Below are positions 17,203-26,189 of a DNA stretch of 56,955 bases, piece by piece. The DNA comes from Bacillota bacterium (GTDB lineage Bacteria > Bacillota > Clostridia > Lachnospirales > Lachnospiraceae). The DNA lies in contig JAQXUQ010000032.1 in the NCBI GenBank assembly GCA_029224465.1, forward strand, positions 1 through 56,955. Reading direction: 5' to 3'. A program made the translations under genes and the position numbers. A model generated the notes under the pieces. It was not told the origin of the DNA. It did no database searches and saw nothing but the letters and a program-made list of their open reading frames with translations. Each line of letters starts with the position of its first letter. Within the stretch, counting starts at the first letter, position 1.

Positions 17203-17664
17203 ATGGATTTTCTGACCGGCCTTATTACGAACAAAGTATTTCTGTCTGCCGCAGCCAGCTGGTTTATCGCGCAGTTCAGCAAGATCATCATCGAGATTGC
17301 AAGGGGCGAATTTACGATCGAGAGACTGCGTGGCGGAGGCGGCATGCCCAGTTCCCATTCTGCGACCGTAACAGGGCTTGCGTGCGCCGCGGCATTTGTT
17401 GACGGCGGACACAGCACGGAATTTGTGCTGGCGCTGTTTCTTGCTATTATCGTCATGTATGACGCGATGGGCGTGCGGTATGAAACCGGCCGGGAGGCGG
17501 CTGCGCTCAATGAGCTGAACAGAAGAATCCGCGGGAAAGGAGAGAAGCCCCTGACGGAGGGAAAAATGGACGAGAAAATCGGCCATACGCTGCCACAGAT
17601 TATTGCCGGCATGCTGATCGGGATTGCTACAGCTTCGATTCTGTGCATTTTTCTTCCGTTCTGA
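17203..17664 (+). CDS. divergent PAP2 family protein (YuiD-like, DUF212)
   Basis: 153-residue membrane protein. It has the family's GGMPSSHSATV motif (about residues 45-55), which resembles the acid phosphatase/haloperoxidase signature, and hydrophobic segments at both ends, plus the MYDAMGVRYETGREAAALNELN region. The substrate of this family is not established. SD AGAGGAGAA lies before ATG 17203; the longer frame starts near tRNA-Trp and looks non-coding. Confidence 0.87.
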   Translation: MDFLTGLITNKVFLSAAASWFIAQFSKIIIEIARGEFTIERLRGGGGMPSSHSATVTGLACAAAFVDGGHSTEFVLALFLAIIVMYDAMGVRYETGREAAALNELNRRIRGKGEKPLTEGKMDEKIGHTLPQIIAGMLIGIATASILCIFLPF

Positions 17665-17706
17665 ACAGGAAAGCTGGTTTCTGACAAACGTTTCGGGAGG
17701 ATCCTT

Positions 17707-18750
17707 GTGAGAAACAAACGAAAGAAAATCATTCAGATCTGCGCCATGGCTGCGCTTATGATTCTCATGGCGTTTATTATGGCACCGGTAAGAGACGTTT
17801 CCGCGGATGCCGGAGAATTCTCCGGAAATTCGGATTATGATTTCTCCGGCGGAGGAGATTATGACAGCGGCGGAGATTCCTTTGGCGGAGACTGGAGCAG
17901 CTGGGACAATGACGACAGCCGGGACTACGGCGGTGTCATCGTTGACAGCGGGGGAGGTTCCGCTGCGCGCAGCTCCTCTTCCGGGGATGCCGCAGATACC
18001 GGAGAACTGATTCTGATCTTCTGGCTGATTCTGATCGCGGCGCTGATCATTTATACGAAGAGGAAAAAGGACAGCGGCAGAAGGACTGTCAGAAACCGCG
18101 ATCTTGGCGGTACGGATATCCGTCAGGACAGATCGGTTCTGCGCCCGATGCGGGAATATACAGCGCTCGACCCTTCGTTTGATGAGGAGAAATTCAAGAC
18201 GCTCCTTTCCAACGTCTATGTGCAGATGCAGCAGCAGTGGACGAAGAAGGATTTTGAAAGCCTGCGGCCGTATTTTACGGACAGTCTGTACGCGCAGTTT
18301 GACCGCCAGCTGGACGCGTACCGCAAGGGAAACAGGACCAATTACATTGACCGTATCGCGGTGCTTTCCGTGAACCTAGCCGGATTCTATCAGACGGGCA
18401 GCGGGAAGTCTACAGCAGATGGCAGGGCGGCTGCCGGTGAAGACGTTATCATTGCGGAGATCCGATCGAGAATCGTGGATTACACGCTGGATGACGCGAC
18501 GGGCGAACTTCTGTCCGGCTCGAAGACAGCGGAGAAGTTCATGACTTATGAGTGGACGCTCACAAGAACGAGCGGCCTGACATCGCGGAAAGAAGGAGAA
18601 TTCACAACCGTCAACTGCCCGAACTGCGGCGCGCCTGTCAATATCAACGAGAGCGCGAAATGTCCTTACTGCGGAAGCGTTCTGCATCTGCGCGAGCACG
18701 ATTTTGTGATCAGCGGGATCAAGGGAATTGCGCAGAAGACATCGGGCTGA
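17707..18750 (+). CDS. membrane protein with Tim44-like domain and zinc ribbon
   Basis: 347 residues. Signal sequence or anchor (about 8-30), a Gly/Asp/Ser-rich extracellular stretch (35-98), a transmembrane helix (about 99-115), then a cytosolic domain of the Tim44-like type (FKTLLSNVYVQMQQQWTKKDFESLRPYFTDSLYAQ) and a zinc ribbon with CPNC and CPYC near the C-terminus. The start is GTG at 17707 with SD GGGAGGA at 17695-17701. Proteins of this build are common in Clostridia, with unknown function. It lies 42 bases after the YuiD-like gene. Confidence 0.78.
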   Translation: MRNKRKKIIQICAMAALMILMAFIMAPVRDVSADAGEFSGNSDYDFSGGGDYDSGGDSFGGDWSSWDNDDSRDYGGVIVDSGGGSAARSSSSGDAADTGELILIFWLILIAALIIYTKRKKDSGRRTVRNRDLGGTDIRQDRSVLRPMREYTALDPSFDEEKFKTLLSNVYVQMQQQWTKKDFESLRPYFTDSLYAQFDRQLDAYRKGNRTNYIDRIAVLSVNLAGFYQTGSGKSTADGRAAAGEDVIIAEIRSRIVDYTLDDATGELLSGSKTAEKFMTYEWTLTRTSGLTSRKEGEFTTVNCPNCGAPVNINESAKCPYCGSVLHLREHDFVISGIKGIAQKTSG

Positions 18751-18770
18751 CCTTTTGGTAAAGTTTGTTC

Positions 18771-19418
18771 ATGGCAAAGATTCTTAAGAAGATATTACAA
18801 ATTATTCTGGCGGCTGCGGTGCTTGTTTTTGCTCTGACAGCCGCGGATATCTGGTATTACGCGTCTTTTGATCAGAAGCAGAAGGCAGACGCGGTCGTCG
18901 TCCTCGGCGCAGGATCCTGGGACAGCAGGGTTTCACCTGTTTTCCGGGAAAGGCTCAATCACGGCATCGAACTGTACAGGGAAGGCTATGCCGGCAAAAT
19001 CATTCTGACCGGCGGCTATGCTGCCGGCAACAGTGAGTCCGATGCTCACGCGGCGATGATTTACTGTATCTCGCAGGGTGTTCCGCAGGATGATTTGATC
19101 CTGGAGGAAAAATCCAGCAATACGGAGGAGAATATCCGGAACGCAAAGGATATCATGGACGGGCGGGGCATGGCCTCGGCGATTATTGTCAGCGATCCTC
19201 TGCATATGCGGAGGGCAATGCTCTTTGCGCAGGCGGACGGCATGACGGCGTACAGCTCGCCTACGCCGACATCCCGCTATGTGACGCTTCGCACGCAGCT
19301 GCCGTTTTTCCTCCGGGAGGAGCTGTACTGCATCGGTTACCGAATCGCCCGCGTGTTCGGCGCTTCATCAATAGCAAAAATGCGTTTTGTGGCTTTCAGA
19401 GCGGGAGTGATCCGATGA
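18771..19418 (+). CDS. YdcF-like protein (DUF218)
   Basis: 215 residues with one N-terminal membrane segment and a DUF218 domain. Family features: VVVLGAGSWD, RLNHGIELY, KIILTGGYA, then SNTEENIRNAKDI and VSDPLHMRRA. DUF218 proteins have been linked to envelope metabolism and vancomycin sensitivity (SanA) but the reaction is unknown. ATG 18771 was chosen over TTG 18765. Its last four bases overlap the following HD gene. Confidence 0.85.
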   Translation: MAKILKKILQIILAAAVLVFALTAADIWYYASFDQKQKADAVVVLGAGSWDSRVSPVFRERLNHGIELYREGYAGKIILTGGYAAGNSESDAHAAMIYCISQGVPQDDLILEEKSSNTEENIRNAKDIMDGRGMASAIIVSDPLHMRRAMLFAQADGMTAYSSPTPTSRYVTLRTQLPFFLREELYCIGYRIARVFGASSIAKMRFVAFRAGVIR

Positions 19419-20008
19419 AAAACAGTTTTTTTGCGACGTTATCGAGAATGAAATATATTGACCGGTGGGCACTCATGCGCAACTCCAGGGAGGAATCGCT
19501 TTCGGAGCATTCGCTGGAGGTCGCTATGATCGCGCATGCTCTGTGTACGATCGGGAATGTCCGTTTCGGGAAAAACCTTGACGCGGACCGCGCCGCCTTA
19601 ATCGGCCTTTATCATGATGCTTCCGAAATCATTACGGGAGATATGCCGACGCCTGTCAAATACTGCAACGACGAAATCCGGACCGCGTATAAACAGGTGG
19701 AAAAGTCAGCGCAGGAGCGGCTCCTGTGCCGGCTGCCGGATGATCTCCGCCCCGCGTATGAATCGGTTTTCCATGGAGAAGACAGTGAGGAAGAACTTTA
19801 TATGCGGAGGCTCGTGAAGGCTGCCGACAAGCTGTCCGCGTATATCAAGTGCATTGAGGAGGAGAAGGCCGGCAATACAGAGTTCCGTACGGCCAAACAA
19901 TCGACGGCCGAAATCATCGGCAGGCTTTCGAAGGAGCTGCCGGAAGTCCGGAACTTTATGGATGAATTTCTGGAGCCTTATGGCAGTACGCTTGATGAAC
20001 TGGGATAA
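19415..20008 (+). CDS. YfbR-like HD-domain 5'-nucleotidase
   Basis: 197 residues, HD superfamily. Metal ligands are His32 (SEHSLEVA), His67-Asp68 (LYHDASE) and a later Asp in KAADKLSAY. The MPTPVKY stretch after the HD motif is typical of YfbR, which removes the phosphate from deoxyribonucleoside 5'-monophosphates. deoC follows 25 bases later, giving a plausible deoxynucleotide salvage pair. The start overlaps the previous stop (ATGA). Confidence 0.88.
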   Translation: MKNSFFATLSRMKYIDRWALMRNSREESLSEHSLEVAMIAHALCTIGNVRFGKNLDADRAALIGLYHDASEIITGDMPTPVKYCNDEIRTAYKQVEKSAQERLLCRLPDDLRPAYESVFHGEDSEEELYMRRLVKAADKLSAYIKCIEEEKAGNTEFRTAKQSTAEIIGRLSKELPEVRNFMDEFLEPYGSTLDELG

Positions 20009-20033
20009 TCAGCTGTGCAGGAAAGGATAACAT

Positions 20034-20738
20034 ATGACAATTAATGTGGAAAGAATTGTGCGGAGCGTAGACCACACACTGCTCCGGACCGATGCGACGA
20101 TTGATGAAATCAAAAAGCTCTGTGATGAAGCCGTGAAATATCAGACAGCCAGCGTCTGCATCCCGCCCGCGTACGCGGATGAGGCGGTGGCTTATCTTGC
20201 AAAGAAGGCGGAGGAAGCAGCGGACGCCGGAGACGAAAAAAGAGCGAAGCCGGTACCTGTCTGCGTTGTCATAGGTTTTCCGAACGGATATTCCACGGCG
20301 GCGTCCAAGGTTTTTGAAACGCGCGACGCTATAAAGCGCGGTGTAAGCGAAATCGACACCGTCATCAATGTCGGGTTCGTAAAAAACGGCCGGTATGATG
20401 CAATCCTTGAAGAGCTGCGGCAGATCCGGGAAGCTGCAGGGGACCATGTAATGAAAGTTATTATCGAGACCTGCCTTCTTACGCAGGAAGAGAAGATCCG
20501 CATGTGCGATATCGTAACGCGTTCGGGGGCAGACTTCATCAAGACCTCGACCGGTTTCTCCAAATTTGGAGCAACGCCCGAAGATGTGAAGCTCCTCGCA
20601 GAGCATGTCGGCCCGGGCGTGAAGGTCAAGGCTGCAGGCGGAATCCACACGCTTGAAGAAGCGCAGAATTATCTGGATCTCGGCGCTTCCAGACTTGGCA
20701 CCAGCTCGATCATTAAACTTCTCGAAGAAAAGAATTAA
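20034..20738 (+). CDS. deoC: deoxyribose-phosphate aldolase
   Basis: Cleaves 2-deoxyribose 5-phosphate to glyceraldehyde 3-phosphate and acetaldehyde. The class I aldolase residues are Asp108 (EIDTVINVG), Schiff-base Lys170 (FIKTSTGF) and Lys199 (VKAAGGI). 234 residues, normal length. SD GAAAGGA precedes the ATG. It sits after a 5'-deoxynucleotidase and 16 bases before the lacZ fusion. Confidence 0.96.
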   Translation: MTINVERIVRSVDHTLLRTDATIDEIKKLCDEAVKYQTASVCIPPAYADEAVAYLAKKAEEAADAGDEKRAKPVPVCVVIGFPNGYSTAASKVFETRDAIKRGVSEIDTVINVGFVKNGRYDAILEELRQIREAAGDHVMKVIIETCLLTQEEKIRMCDIVTRSGADFIKTSTGFSKFGATPEDVKLLAEHVGPGVKVKAAGGIHTLEEAQNYLDLGASRLGTSSIIKLLEEKN

Positions 20739-20754
20739 AGCGGAGTGAAACGCT

Positions 20755-23700
20755 ATGGCATTTTCATCCAACAATTATGAGCAGCTCGGGTTCGCGGACC
20801 GGACACTGACTCTTTCACGGAAGGAACAGCGGATGCTTTCGGATTCCTTCGCGGGGATGTTCGCGGAGAAGATTTTTCCGCTGATTGACGAAAAGATTTT
20901 CATGAATCTTTACAGCACGGATTCGGCAAGACCTTCCAGCCCTGTCAACGTCACGGTCGGCGCGATGATTCTGGAAGTGCTGTTCGATATGAACGATGAT
21001 GAAGTCGTCAGCTCGCTTGTCTGCGACCTGCGCTTTCAGTACGCGCTGCATACAACGAGCGCGCTTGTGCAGCCGCTCAGCAGCAGGACGATCCAGCGGT
21101 TCAGAAAGCGCTGTCAGGACGAATATGCTTCTTCCGGAAAAAATCTGATCGCGGAATGTCTCGCCGGGGCAGCAGCGCCGATCGGCGAGCTGCTGGAGCG
21201 GTATTTCCCCGGGAAAAATCTGGACGCTTTAAAGATCGCGGACGCGATTATGCGGAAGAAGGGCGGGAAGTGTTTTGACTATTACCGCGTTGTTCCTGAC
21301 CCCGAAACTTTCAAAGAAAATGTGCTGCCCGCACACTCGGATCACATGTATTACGCATCGCGGGAGGAGATGGAAGCTTCCTGTGATTACAGAAAAGATC
21401 CGGTGTCCTCGTTCCGGATGAGCCTGAACGGACTTTGGAAATTCGCATACGCGCCAAACTTTGCCGGTGCAGTGAAAGGCTTCGAATCGTGCTCCTTCGA
21501 CTGCAGCGGCTGGGACGATATCCATGTACCCGCCCACATCCAGATGGAGGGCTATGACCAGCCCGCGTATGTAAATTATCAGTACCCGTGGGACGGCCGG
21601 GAAGACATAAAGCCCGGACAGGTGCCGACCAGGTATAATCCTGTCGGCAGCTATGTCCGGTATTTCACGGTGCCGGCATCCATGCAGGGAAGGCCTGTCT
21701 ATATCTCGTTTCAGGGCGTGGAGTCCGGCTTCGCGCTCTGGCTCAACGGAACATATGTCGGGTACAGCGAGGACAGTTTTACCCCGTCGGAATTTGAACT
21801 GACGCCGTATCTTACGGAAGGCAGCAACAAGCTCGCTGTGCAGGTTTTCAAGTGGACGTCCTCCAGCTGGCTCGAGGATCAGGATTTCTACCGGTTTTCA
21901 GGCATCTTCCGCGATGTCTATCTGTATACGGTTCCCGAAGTGCATGTGCGGGACATGAAGATCCGCGCGCTTGTCGATGACGATTACGCGGGCGGGCGGC
22001 TTCTGATGCACCTGCATTTTACTTCAGATGAGGAACTGGCAGGCGGCGGCAGGCACAGATACGGCTTTACGCAGTATCAGCTTTCACTTGGCGGAAGGAT
22101 TGTGCTCTCCGGTGAAATCGACAACGAAAAGGACAACGAAATCTCTGCCCGTCTTCCGCAGGTGCGCCTTTGGTCCGCGGAGAATCCGGTGCTGTACGAC
22201 CTTTATCTGACCATTCACGCCAAAACAGGCGCCGCCGTCGAATACATCCACGAACGCGTCGGCTTCCGGCGTTTTGAGATGAAAAACGGGCTGATGTGCC
22301 TGAACGGGAAGCGCATTGTTTTCAAAGGCGTAAACCGTCATGAGTTCTGCTGCGACAGCGGCCGCGCGGGGATCAGCCGGGATATGGTATTGCAGGATCT
22401 TGTCCTCCTGAAGCAAAACAACATCAACGCGGTCAGAACCTGCCACTACCCGGATGATTCCAGGCTGTACGGCCTCTGCGACGAGCTGGGAATCTACCTG
22501 ATGGCGGAGAATAATCTGGAGACGCACGGATCGTGGGCATTCGCGGAGCTGGGCCTTTCTCCCAAGGAAGAGATTATACCGGGCGACAGGAAGGAGTGGC
22601 TGCCTGTTCTTCTGGACAGAGTGACTTCCTGCTATGAGCGGGACAAGAATCATGCGTCTATCCTGATCTGGTCTATCGGAAATGAATCTTATGGCGGCAG
22701 CGATCTGTTTGAAATGTCCAGACTTTTCCACAAGCTGGATCCGGACCGGCTTGTCCATTATGAAGGCATCTTCCATGACAGGAGATATAACGCCACCAGT
22801 GATATGGAAAGCCAGATGTATCCGTCTGCCGAAGCTATCCGGAACTTCCTTTCGCAGCATCCGGAGAAACCGTTTATCTGCTGCGAATATTCCCATTCCA
22901 TGGGTAATTCCAACGGCGGCCTTTACCGGTATACGGAACTATCGGACACCGAGCCCCGCTATCAGGGAGGTTTTATCTGGGACTTCGTGGACCAGTCGAT
23001 CCGCACAAGGGACCGATACGGAACGGAGTATCAGGCATACGGCGGCGATTTTCTGGAACGCCCGACCGATTATTCATTCTCCGGAGACGGGCTGGTCGCC
23101 GGAGACCGCATGCCGTATCCCAAGCTTCAGGAAGTACGTTTCACGTACCAGAACATTACAGCAAGAGTCGGAAGGGATCAGGTCCTTATTATCAACCGGA
23201 ATCTGTTCACCGGCACGGATGCCTATGACTGTGTCGTAACGGTTCTCCGGGACGGCATAGAGATTGCGGAAAAACCGCTGGAAACCAGCGTGCCGCCTCT
23301 CTCAAGCAAGGCGTATATGCTGCCGGTTCCGGTTTATACAGAACCGGGCGAATATGCCGTAACCGTATCGTTCCATCTGAAAGAGACCTGCGCATGGGCG
23401 GAAAAGGGGTATGAAATTGCTTTCGGACAGGGCGTTTACAAGGTAGAGGAACAGACGCCCGCAAAGGATGCCGCGGAAGTCTCCGCGGAAACCGGAAAAC
23501 CGGAGGATGACGGCACGCTCCAGATCGTGCGCGGCGTTTACAACATCGGCGCGAGGGCAGGAGAGAGCGAAATACTGATTTCACTTCTTGCGGGAGGCGT
23601 CAGTTCGCTGCGTATCGGCGGAAAGGAGATGCTGCTATCCGTACCGCGGCCGAATTTCTTCCGGGCGCCGACGGACAACGACCTTGGAAACAAGATGCCC

Positions 23701-24459
23701 GCGAGGTACGGCATCTGGAAGATCGCGAGCGAATATCCGTCAACCGTGCCCATCGAAATGATGCAGGCGCCCGCGGAGCAGCTCGAACGGGCTTCGCATT
23801 ACCCGAAAATGACCGCAGGGAAAGACCGGCTGGACGTCACGCTCTGCCAGTTCCTTCCGGGTGCTCCGGACGCGTCGCTGGATGTGACCTACAGCTATTT
23901 TAAGGACGGGAGTCTTCGCATATCGATGGATTATGAACCGTCCGCGGGGCTGCCGCCGATGCCGGAGTTCGGTATGCTGCTGAAGCTGGATGCGGATTAT
24001 AATCAGCTGGACTTTTACGGCAACGGACCTCTCGAGTGTTATGCCGACAGGGATAAAGGCGCAAGACTCGGTATCTATCACACGACAGTGCAGGACAACA
24101 TGACAAGGTACCTGGTTCCGCAGGAATGCGGCAACCGGACCGGCGTACGGTGGGCAAAGGTAACCGACCGCCATGGCCGTGGCCTGCTGTTTACGGCGGA
24201 AAGCGGCAGCGCGCCGATGACCGGTCAGAGCGGAAACATACAGGAAATGAATTTTTCAGCGCTGCCTTATACGCCTGCCGAAATCGAGAACGCACTGCAT
24301 CACACGGAGCTGCCGCCGGTACATTATACGGTTGTCCGCGCGAGCCTCGCGCAGATGGGAGTAGCGGGAGATGATTCCTGGGGAGCAAGAACGCCGCGGG
24401 AGGATCTGCTAGATAATACGAAGCCTCTGCACTTTGCGTTCCGCATCCGCGGAATCTGA
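20755..24459 (+). CDS. beta-galactosidase (GH2) fused to a transposase N-terminal domain
   Basis: 1234 residues in one uninterrupted frame. Residues ~1-140 match the N-terminal DUF772-type domain of IS1182-family transposases (FPLIDEKIFMNLYS, ARPSSPVNVTVGAMILE, LRFQYALHTTS, LSSRTIQRFRKRC); the DDE catalytic part is absent. From about residue 173 a full LacZ-type GH2 enzyme follows: sugar-binding and beta domains, acid/base Glu644 (IGNES), nucleophile Glu711 (CCEYSHSMGN), and the LacZ C-terminal domain (RAPTDNDLGNK). The start at 20755 has SD GGAG; Met166 (21250) is the only other good candidate and has no SD. No permease is adjacent. The enzyme should hydrolyse beta-galactosides; what the N-domain does is unknown. 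Confidence 0.85.
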   Translation: MAFSSNNYEQLGFADRTLTLSRKEQRMLSDSFAGMFAEKIFPLIDEKIFMNLYSTDSARPSSPVNVTVGAMILEVLFDMNDDEVVSSLVCDLRFQYALHTTSALVQPLSSRTIQRFRKRCQDEYASSGKNLIAECLAGAAAPIGELLERYFPGKNLDALKIADAIMRKKGGKCFDYYRVVPDPETFKENVLPAHSDHMYYASREEMEASCDYRKDPVSSFRMSLNGLWKFAYAPNFAGAVKGFESCSFDCSGWDDIHVPAHIQMEGYDQPAYVNYQYPWDGREDIKPGQVPTRYNPVGSYVRYFTVPASMQGRPVYISFQGVESGFALWLNGTYVGYSEDSFTPSEFELTPYLTEGSNKLAVQVFKWTSSSWLEDQDFYRFSGIFRDVYLYTVPEVHVRDMKIRALVDDDYAGGRLLMHLHFTSDEELAGGGRHRYGFTQYQLSLGGRIVLSGEIDNEKDNEISARLPQVRLWSAENPVLYDLYLTIHAKTGAAVEYIHERVGFRRFEMKNGLMCLNGKRIVFKGVNRHEFCCDSGRAGISRDMVLQDLVLLKQNNINAVRTCHYPDDSRLYGLCDELGIYLMAENNLETHGSWAFAELGLSPKEEIIPGDRKEWLPVLLDRVTSCYERDKNHASILIWSIGNESYGGSDLFEMSRLFHKLDPDRLVHYEGIFHDRRYNATSDMESQMYPSAEAIRNFLSQHPEKPFICCEYSHSMGNSNGGLYRYTELSDTEPRYQGGFIWDFVDQSIRTRDRYGTEYQAYGGDFLERPTDYSFSGDGLVAGDRMPYPKLQEVRFTYQNITARVGRDQVLIINRNLFTGTDAYDCVVTVLRDGIEIAEKPLETSVPPLSSKAYMLPVPVYTEPGEYAVTVSFHLKETCAWAEKGYEIAFGQGVYKVEEQTPAKDAAEVSAETGKPEDDGTLQIVRGVYNIGARAGESEILISLLAGGVSSLRIGGKEMLLSVPRPNFFRAPTDNDLGNKMPARYGIWKIASEYPSTVPIEMMQAPAEQLERASHYPKMTAGKDRLDVTLCQFLPGAPDASLDVTYSYFKDGSLRISMDYEPSAGLPPMPEFGMLLKLDADYNQLDFYGNGPLECYADRDKGARLGIYHTTVQDNMTRYLVPQECGNRTGVRWAKVTDRHGRGLLFTAESGSAPMTGQSGNIQEMNFSALPYTPAEIENALHHTELPPVHYTVVRASLAQMGVAGDDSWGARTPREDLLDNTKPLHFAFRIRGI

Positions 24460-24472
24460 GAACAGAAGAAAT

Positions 24473-24521
24473 ATAAAAAGGCGGCCTGTAAAGCCCTCCA
24501 TCAGGAGAGCTTCAGGTCGCC
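24473..24521 (-). terminator. terminator of the PTS-IIC gene containing its stop codon
   Basis: Read on the minus strand, a stem (24513-24521 with 24480-24488, one mismatch) encloses an inner stem and is followed by a T-run (24479 down to about 24475). The stop codon (24501-24503) is in the loop region. It also separates the convergent lacZ fusion. Confidence 0.7.
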
Positions 24522-25559
24522 GTTCTTTATCCAGCCGAGCTTTCTGAAGGCTGCCGCGAAAAGCGGTGTCAGAACCGCCGGAAGGACAAAACAGATCATA
24601 AGCATGCCGAACCAGTCAAAGCCTGTGATCGAGGCTTTGGTACCATTCGCAATATCGGAAACCCAGCCGGTATAAATGCCGATCTGGCCGACCAGGCCGC
24701 AGGTCCCCATGCCGGAAGAAACCGGTGCGCCGTTCATCTGCAGATGGAAGACGCAGGTAGCAAGAGGTCCTGTAACGGCGGAGGTCAGGATCGGCGCGAT
24801 CCAGATCTTCGGGTTCTTCATAATGTTCGGCATCTGCAGCATGGATGTGCCGATTCCCTGGGAAATCAGACCGCCGATTTTATTCTCCGGATAGGACATG
24901 ACCGCGAAACCTACCATCTGCGCGCAGCAGCCCGCGACGGCGGCGCCGCCGGCGAGCCCGACAAGACCGAGCGCGGCGCAGATCGCGGCGGAAGAGATCG
25001 GAAGTGTCAGCGCGATGCCGACGATCACGGAGACCAGAATGCCCATGAAAAACGGCTGGAGGTCCGTGGCCATCATAATTAAGGAACCGACGGAAGATGC
25101 GAGCTTTCCGAGCGCGGGCGCGAGCAGCCATGCGAACGCGCAGCCCGTGATGATCGTGACAGTCGGCGTGACCAGAATATCGATTCTTGTCTCTTTAGAA
25201 ACCGCCTTTCCTGTTTCAGCAGCGATGATCGCGACAAACAGGACCGCGAGCGGACCGCCGGCGCCGCCGAGTTCATTGGCTGCCTGTCCGACTGCCGCGA
25301 GTGCGAACAGGACAAGCGGCGGTGCCTGCAGCGCGTACCCGATCGCGACCGCCATCGCGGGACCGCTCATGGCGGAAGCGTATTTGCCGACCGAGACCAG
25401 AGAGGAAAGACCAAGCTGCGTGCCTGCGGTATTGAGGATTGTTCCGATTAAAAGAGAGGCGAACAAACCCTGCGCCATCGCGCCGAGCGCATCAATGCCG
25501 TAGCGCTTTGCGGAGATGACGATGTTTTTACGGGCCAGAAAAGATCTGAGTGCGTTCAT
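24501..25559 (-). CDS. PTS-type IIC membrane protein (PTS_EIIC_2 family)
   Basis: 352 residues, very hydrophobic, about eight to ten transmembrane segments, many Gly/Ala-rich motifs (LGLVGLAGGAAVAGCCAQ, NKIGGLISQGIGTSMLQMPNIMKNP, NGAPVSSGMGTCGLVGQIG). The pattern fits the PTS_EIIC_2 family of putative transporters, which often occur without EIIA or EIIB partners; none are here. The upstream gene encodes NiaR and a NiaR-like dyad lies between them, so the substrate may be niacin-related rather than a sugar. SD AAAGGAG precedes the start. Confidence 0.8.
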   Translation of the reverse strand: MNALRSFLARKNIVISAKRYGIDALGAMAQGLFASLLIGTILNTAGTQLGLSSLVSVGKYASAMSGPAMAVAIGYALQAPPLVLFALAAVGQAANELGGAGGPLAVLFVAIIAAETGKAVSKETRIDILVTPTVTIITGCAFAWLLAPALGKLASSVGSLIMMATDLQPFFMGILVSVIVGIALTLPISSAAICAALGLVGLAGGAAVAGCCAQMVGFAVMSYPENKIGGLISQGIGTSMLQMPNIMKNPKIWIAPILTSAVTGPLATCVFHLQMNGAPVSSGMGTCGLVGQIGIYTGWVSDIANGTKASITGFDWFGMLMICFVLPAVLTPLFAAAFRKLGWIKNGDLKLS

Positions 25560-25588
25560 GATAAGACAGCTCCTTTATGTATATATAG

Positions 25589-25600
25589 GTGTCAAGACAC
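25589..25600. promoter_or_regulatory. operator-like dyad GTGTCaaGACAC (NiaR candidate)
   Basis: Arms GTGTC and GACAC flank AA; on the minus strand it reads GTGTCTTGACAC inside a longer, partly symmetric tract (25584-25605). This resembles NiaR sites as I recall them. It lies 30 bases before the PTS-IIC start. Confidence 0.55.
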
Positions 25601-25639
25601 ATGTAACGCTCTCCATTATGCTGGGACGGTACCGCCTTG

Positions 25640-26164
25640 TCAACAAGATTTTTCGCCGTAAAGATAACCTTTTGCGGCAAGCGCGTCCTTCACGCGGGCA
25701 AAAGCAGCCTCGTCACTGCAAAGAAGTGTATGCAGATGAACGCCTCCCGTCAGATCGGAGAGGGGAGCCGCGCTGGTGCCCTCGAGTTTTCGCATGAACT
25801 GCTGGACATCGTAGCGGCTCGACAGATGAAGCTGGCCCGTGAGCTGGCCGTATACCGGATGCTCGACGATCACATTTTCGACAGTGATGCCGTTGTCTAC
25901 CATAATATTCAGTTCGTCTTCCATCTGCTCCGGCGTATGAACGCAGGCCAGGCGGCGGATGATGCCGCCTGGCGTCAGTTTCAGAATATAGCCTCTCGGT
26001 GTTGCCGTGATATCTTCGCCGGATGCGCGTAGAAGCGCGATGTCGCCGACAATGATCTGACGGCTGACATTGTATCTTGCCGCGAGCTTTGAAGCGGAGA
26101 CAGGGCCTCCCGCGCCGGTAAGATCGGCCAGCAGAGAAGCTCTTCTTTCGTCTGATTTCTGCAT
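25640..26164 (-). CDS. niaR: NiaR-type transcriptional repressor (3H domain)
   Basis: 174 residues. An N-terminal HTH_11 winged helix (PVSASKLAARYNVSRQIIVGDIALLRASG, given in parts: residues ~21-49) is followed by the 3H domain, with His76, His102 and the pair His143/His145 (GGVHLHTLL) and Glu84. The His76/Glu84/His143/His145 set keeps the spacing of the metal site described for the Thermotoga family member. NiaR uses nicotinic acid as co-repressor to control NAD genes. ATG 26164 is chosen for SD AAAGGAG at 26171-26177; the longer frame reaches 26188. Confidence 0.88.
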   Translation of the reverse strand: MQKSDERRASLLADLTGAGGPVSASKLAARYNVSRQIIVGDIALLRASGEDITATPRGYILKLTPGGIIRRLACVHTPEQMEDELNIMVDNGITVENVIVEHPVYGQLTGQLHLSSRYDVQQFMRKLEGTSAAPLSDLTGGVHLHTLLCSDEAAFARVKDALAAKGYLYGEKSC

Positions 26165-26189
26165 GTTGGACTCCTTTATGTAAAACACC

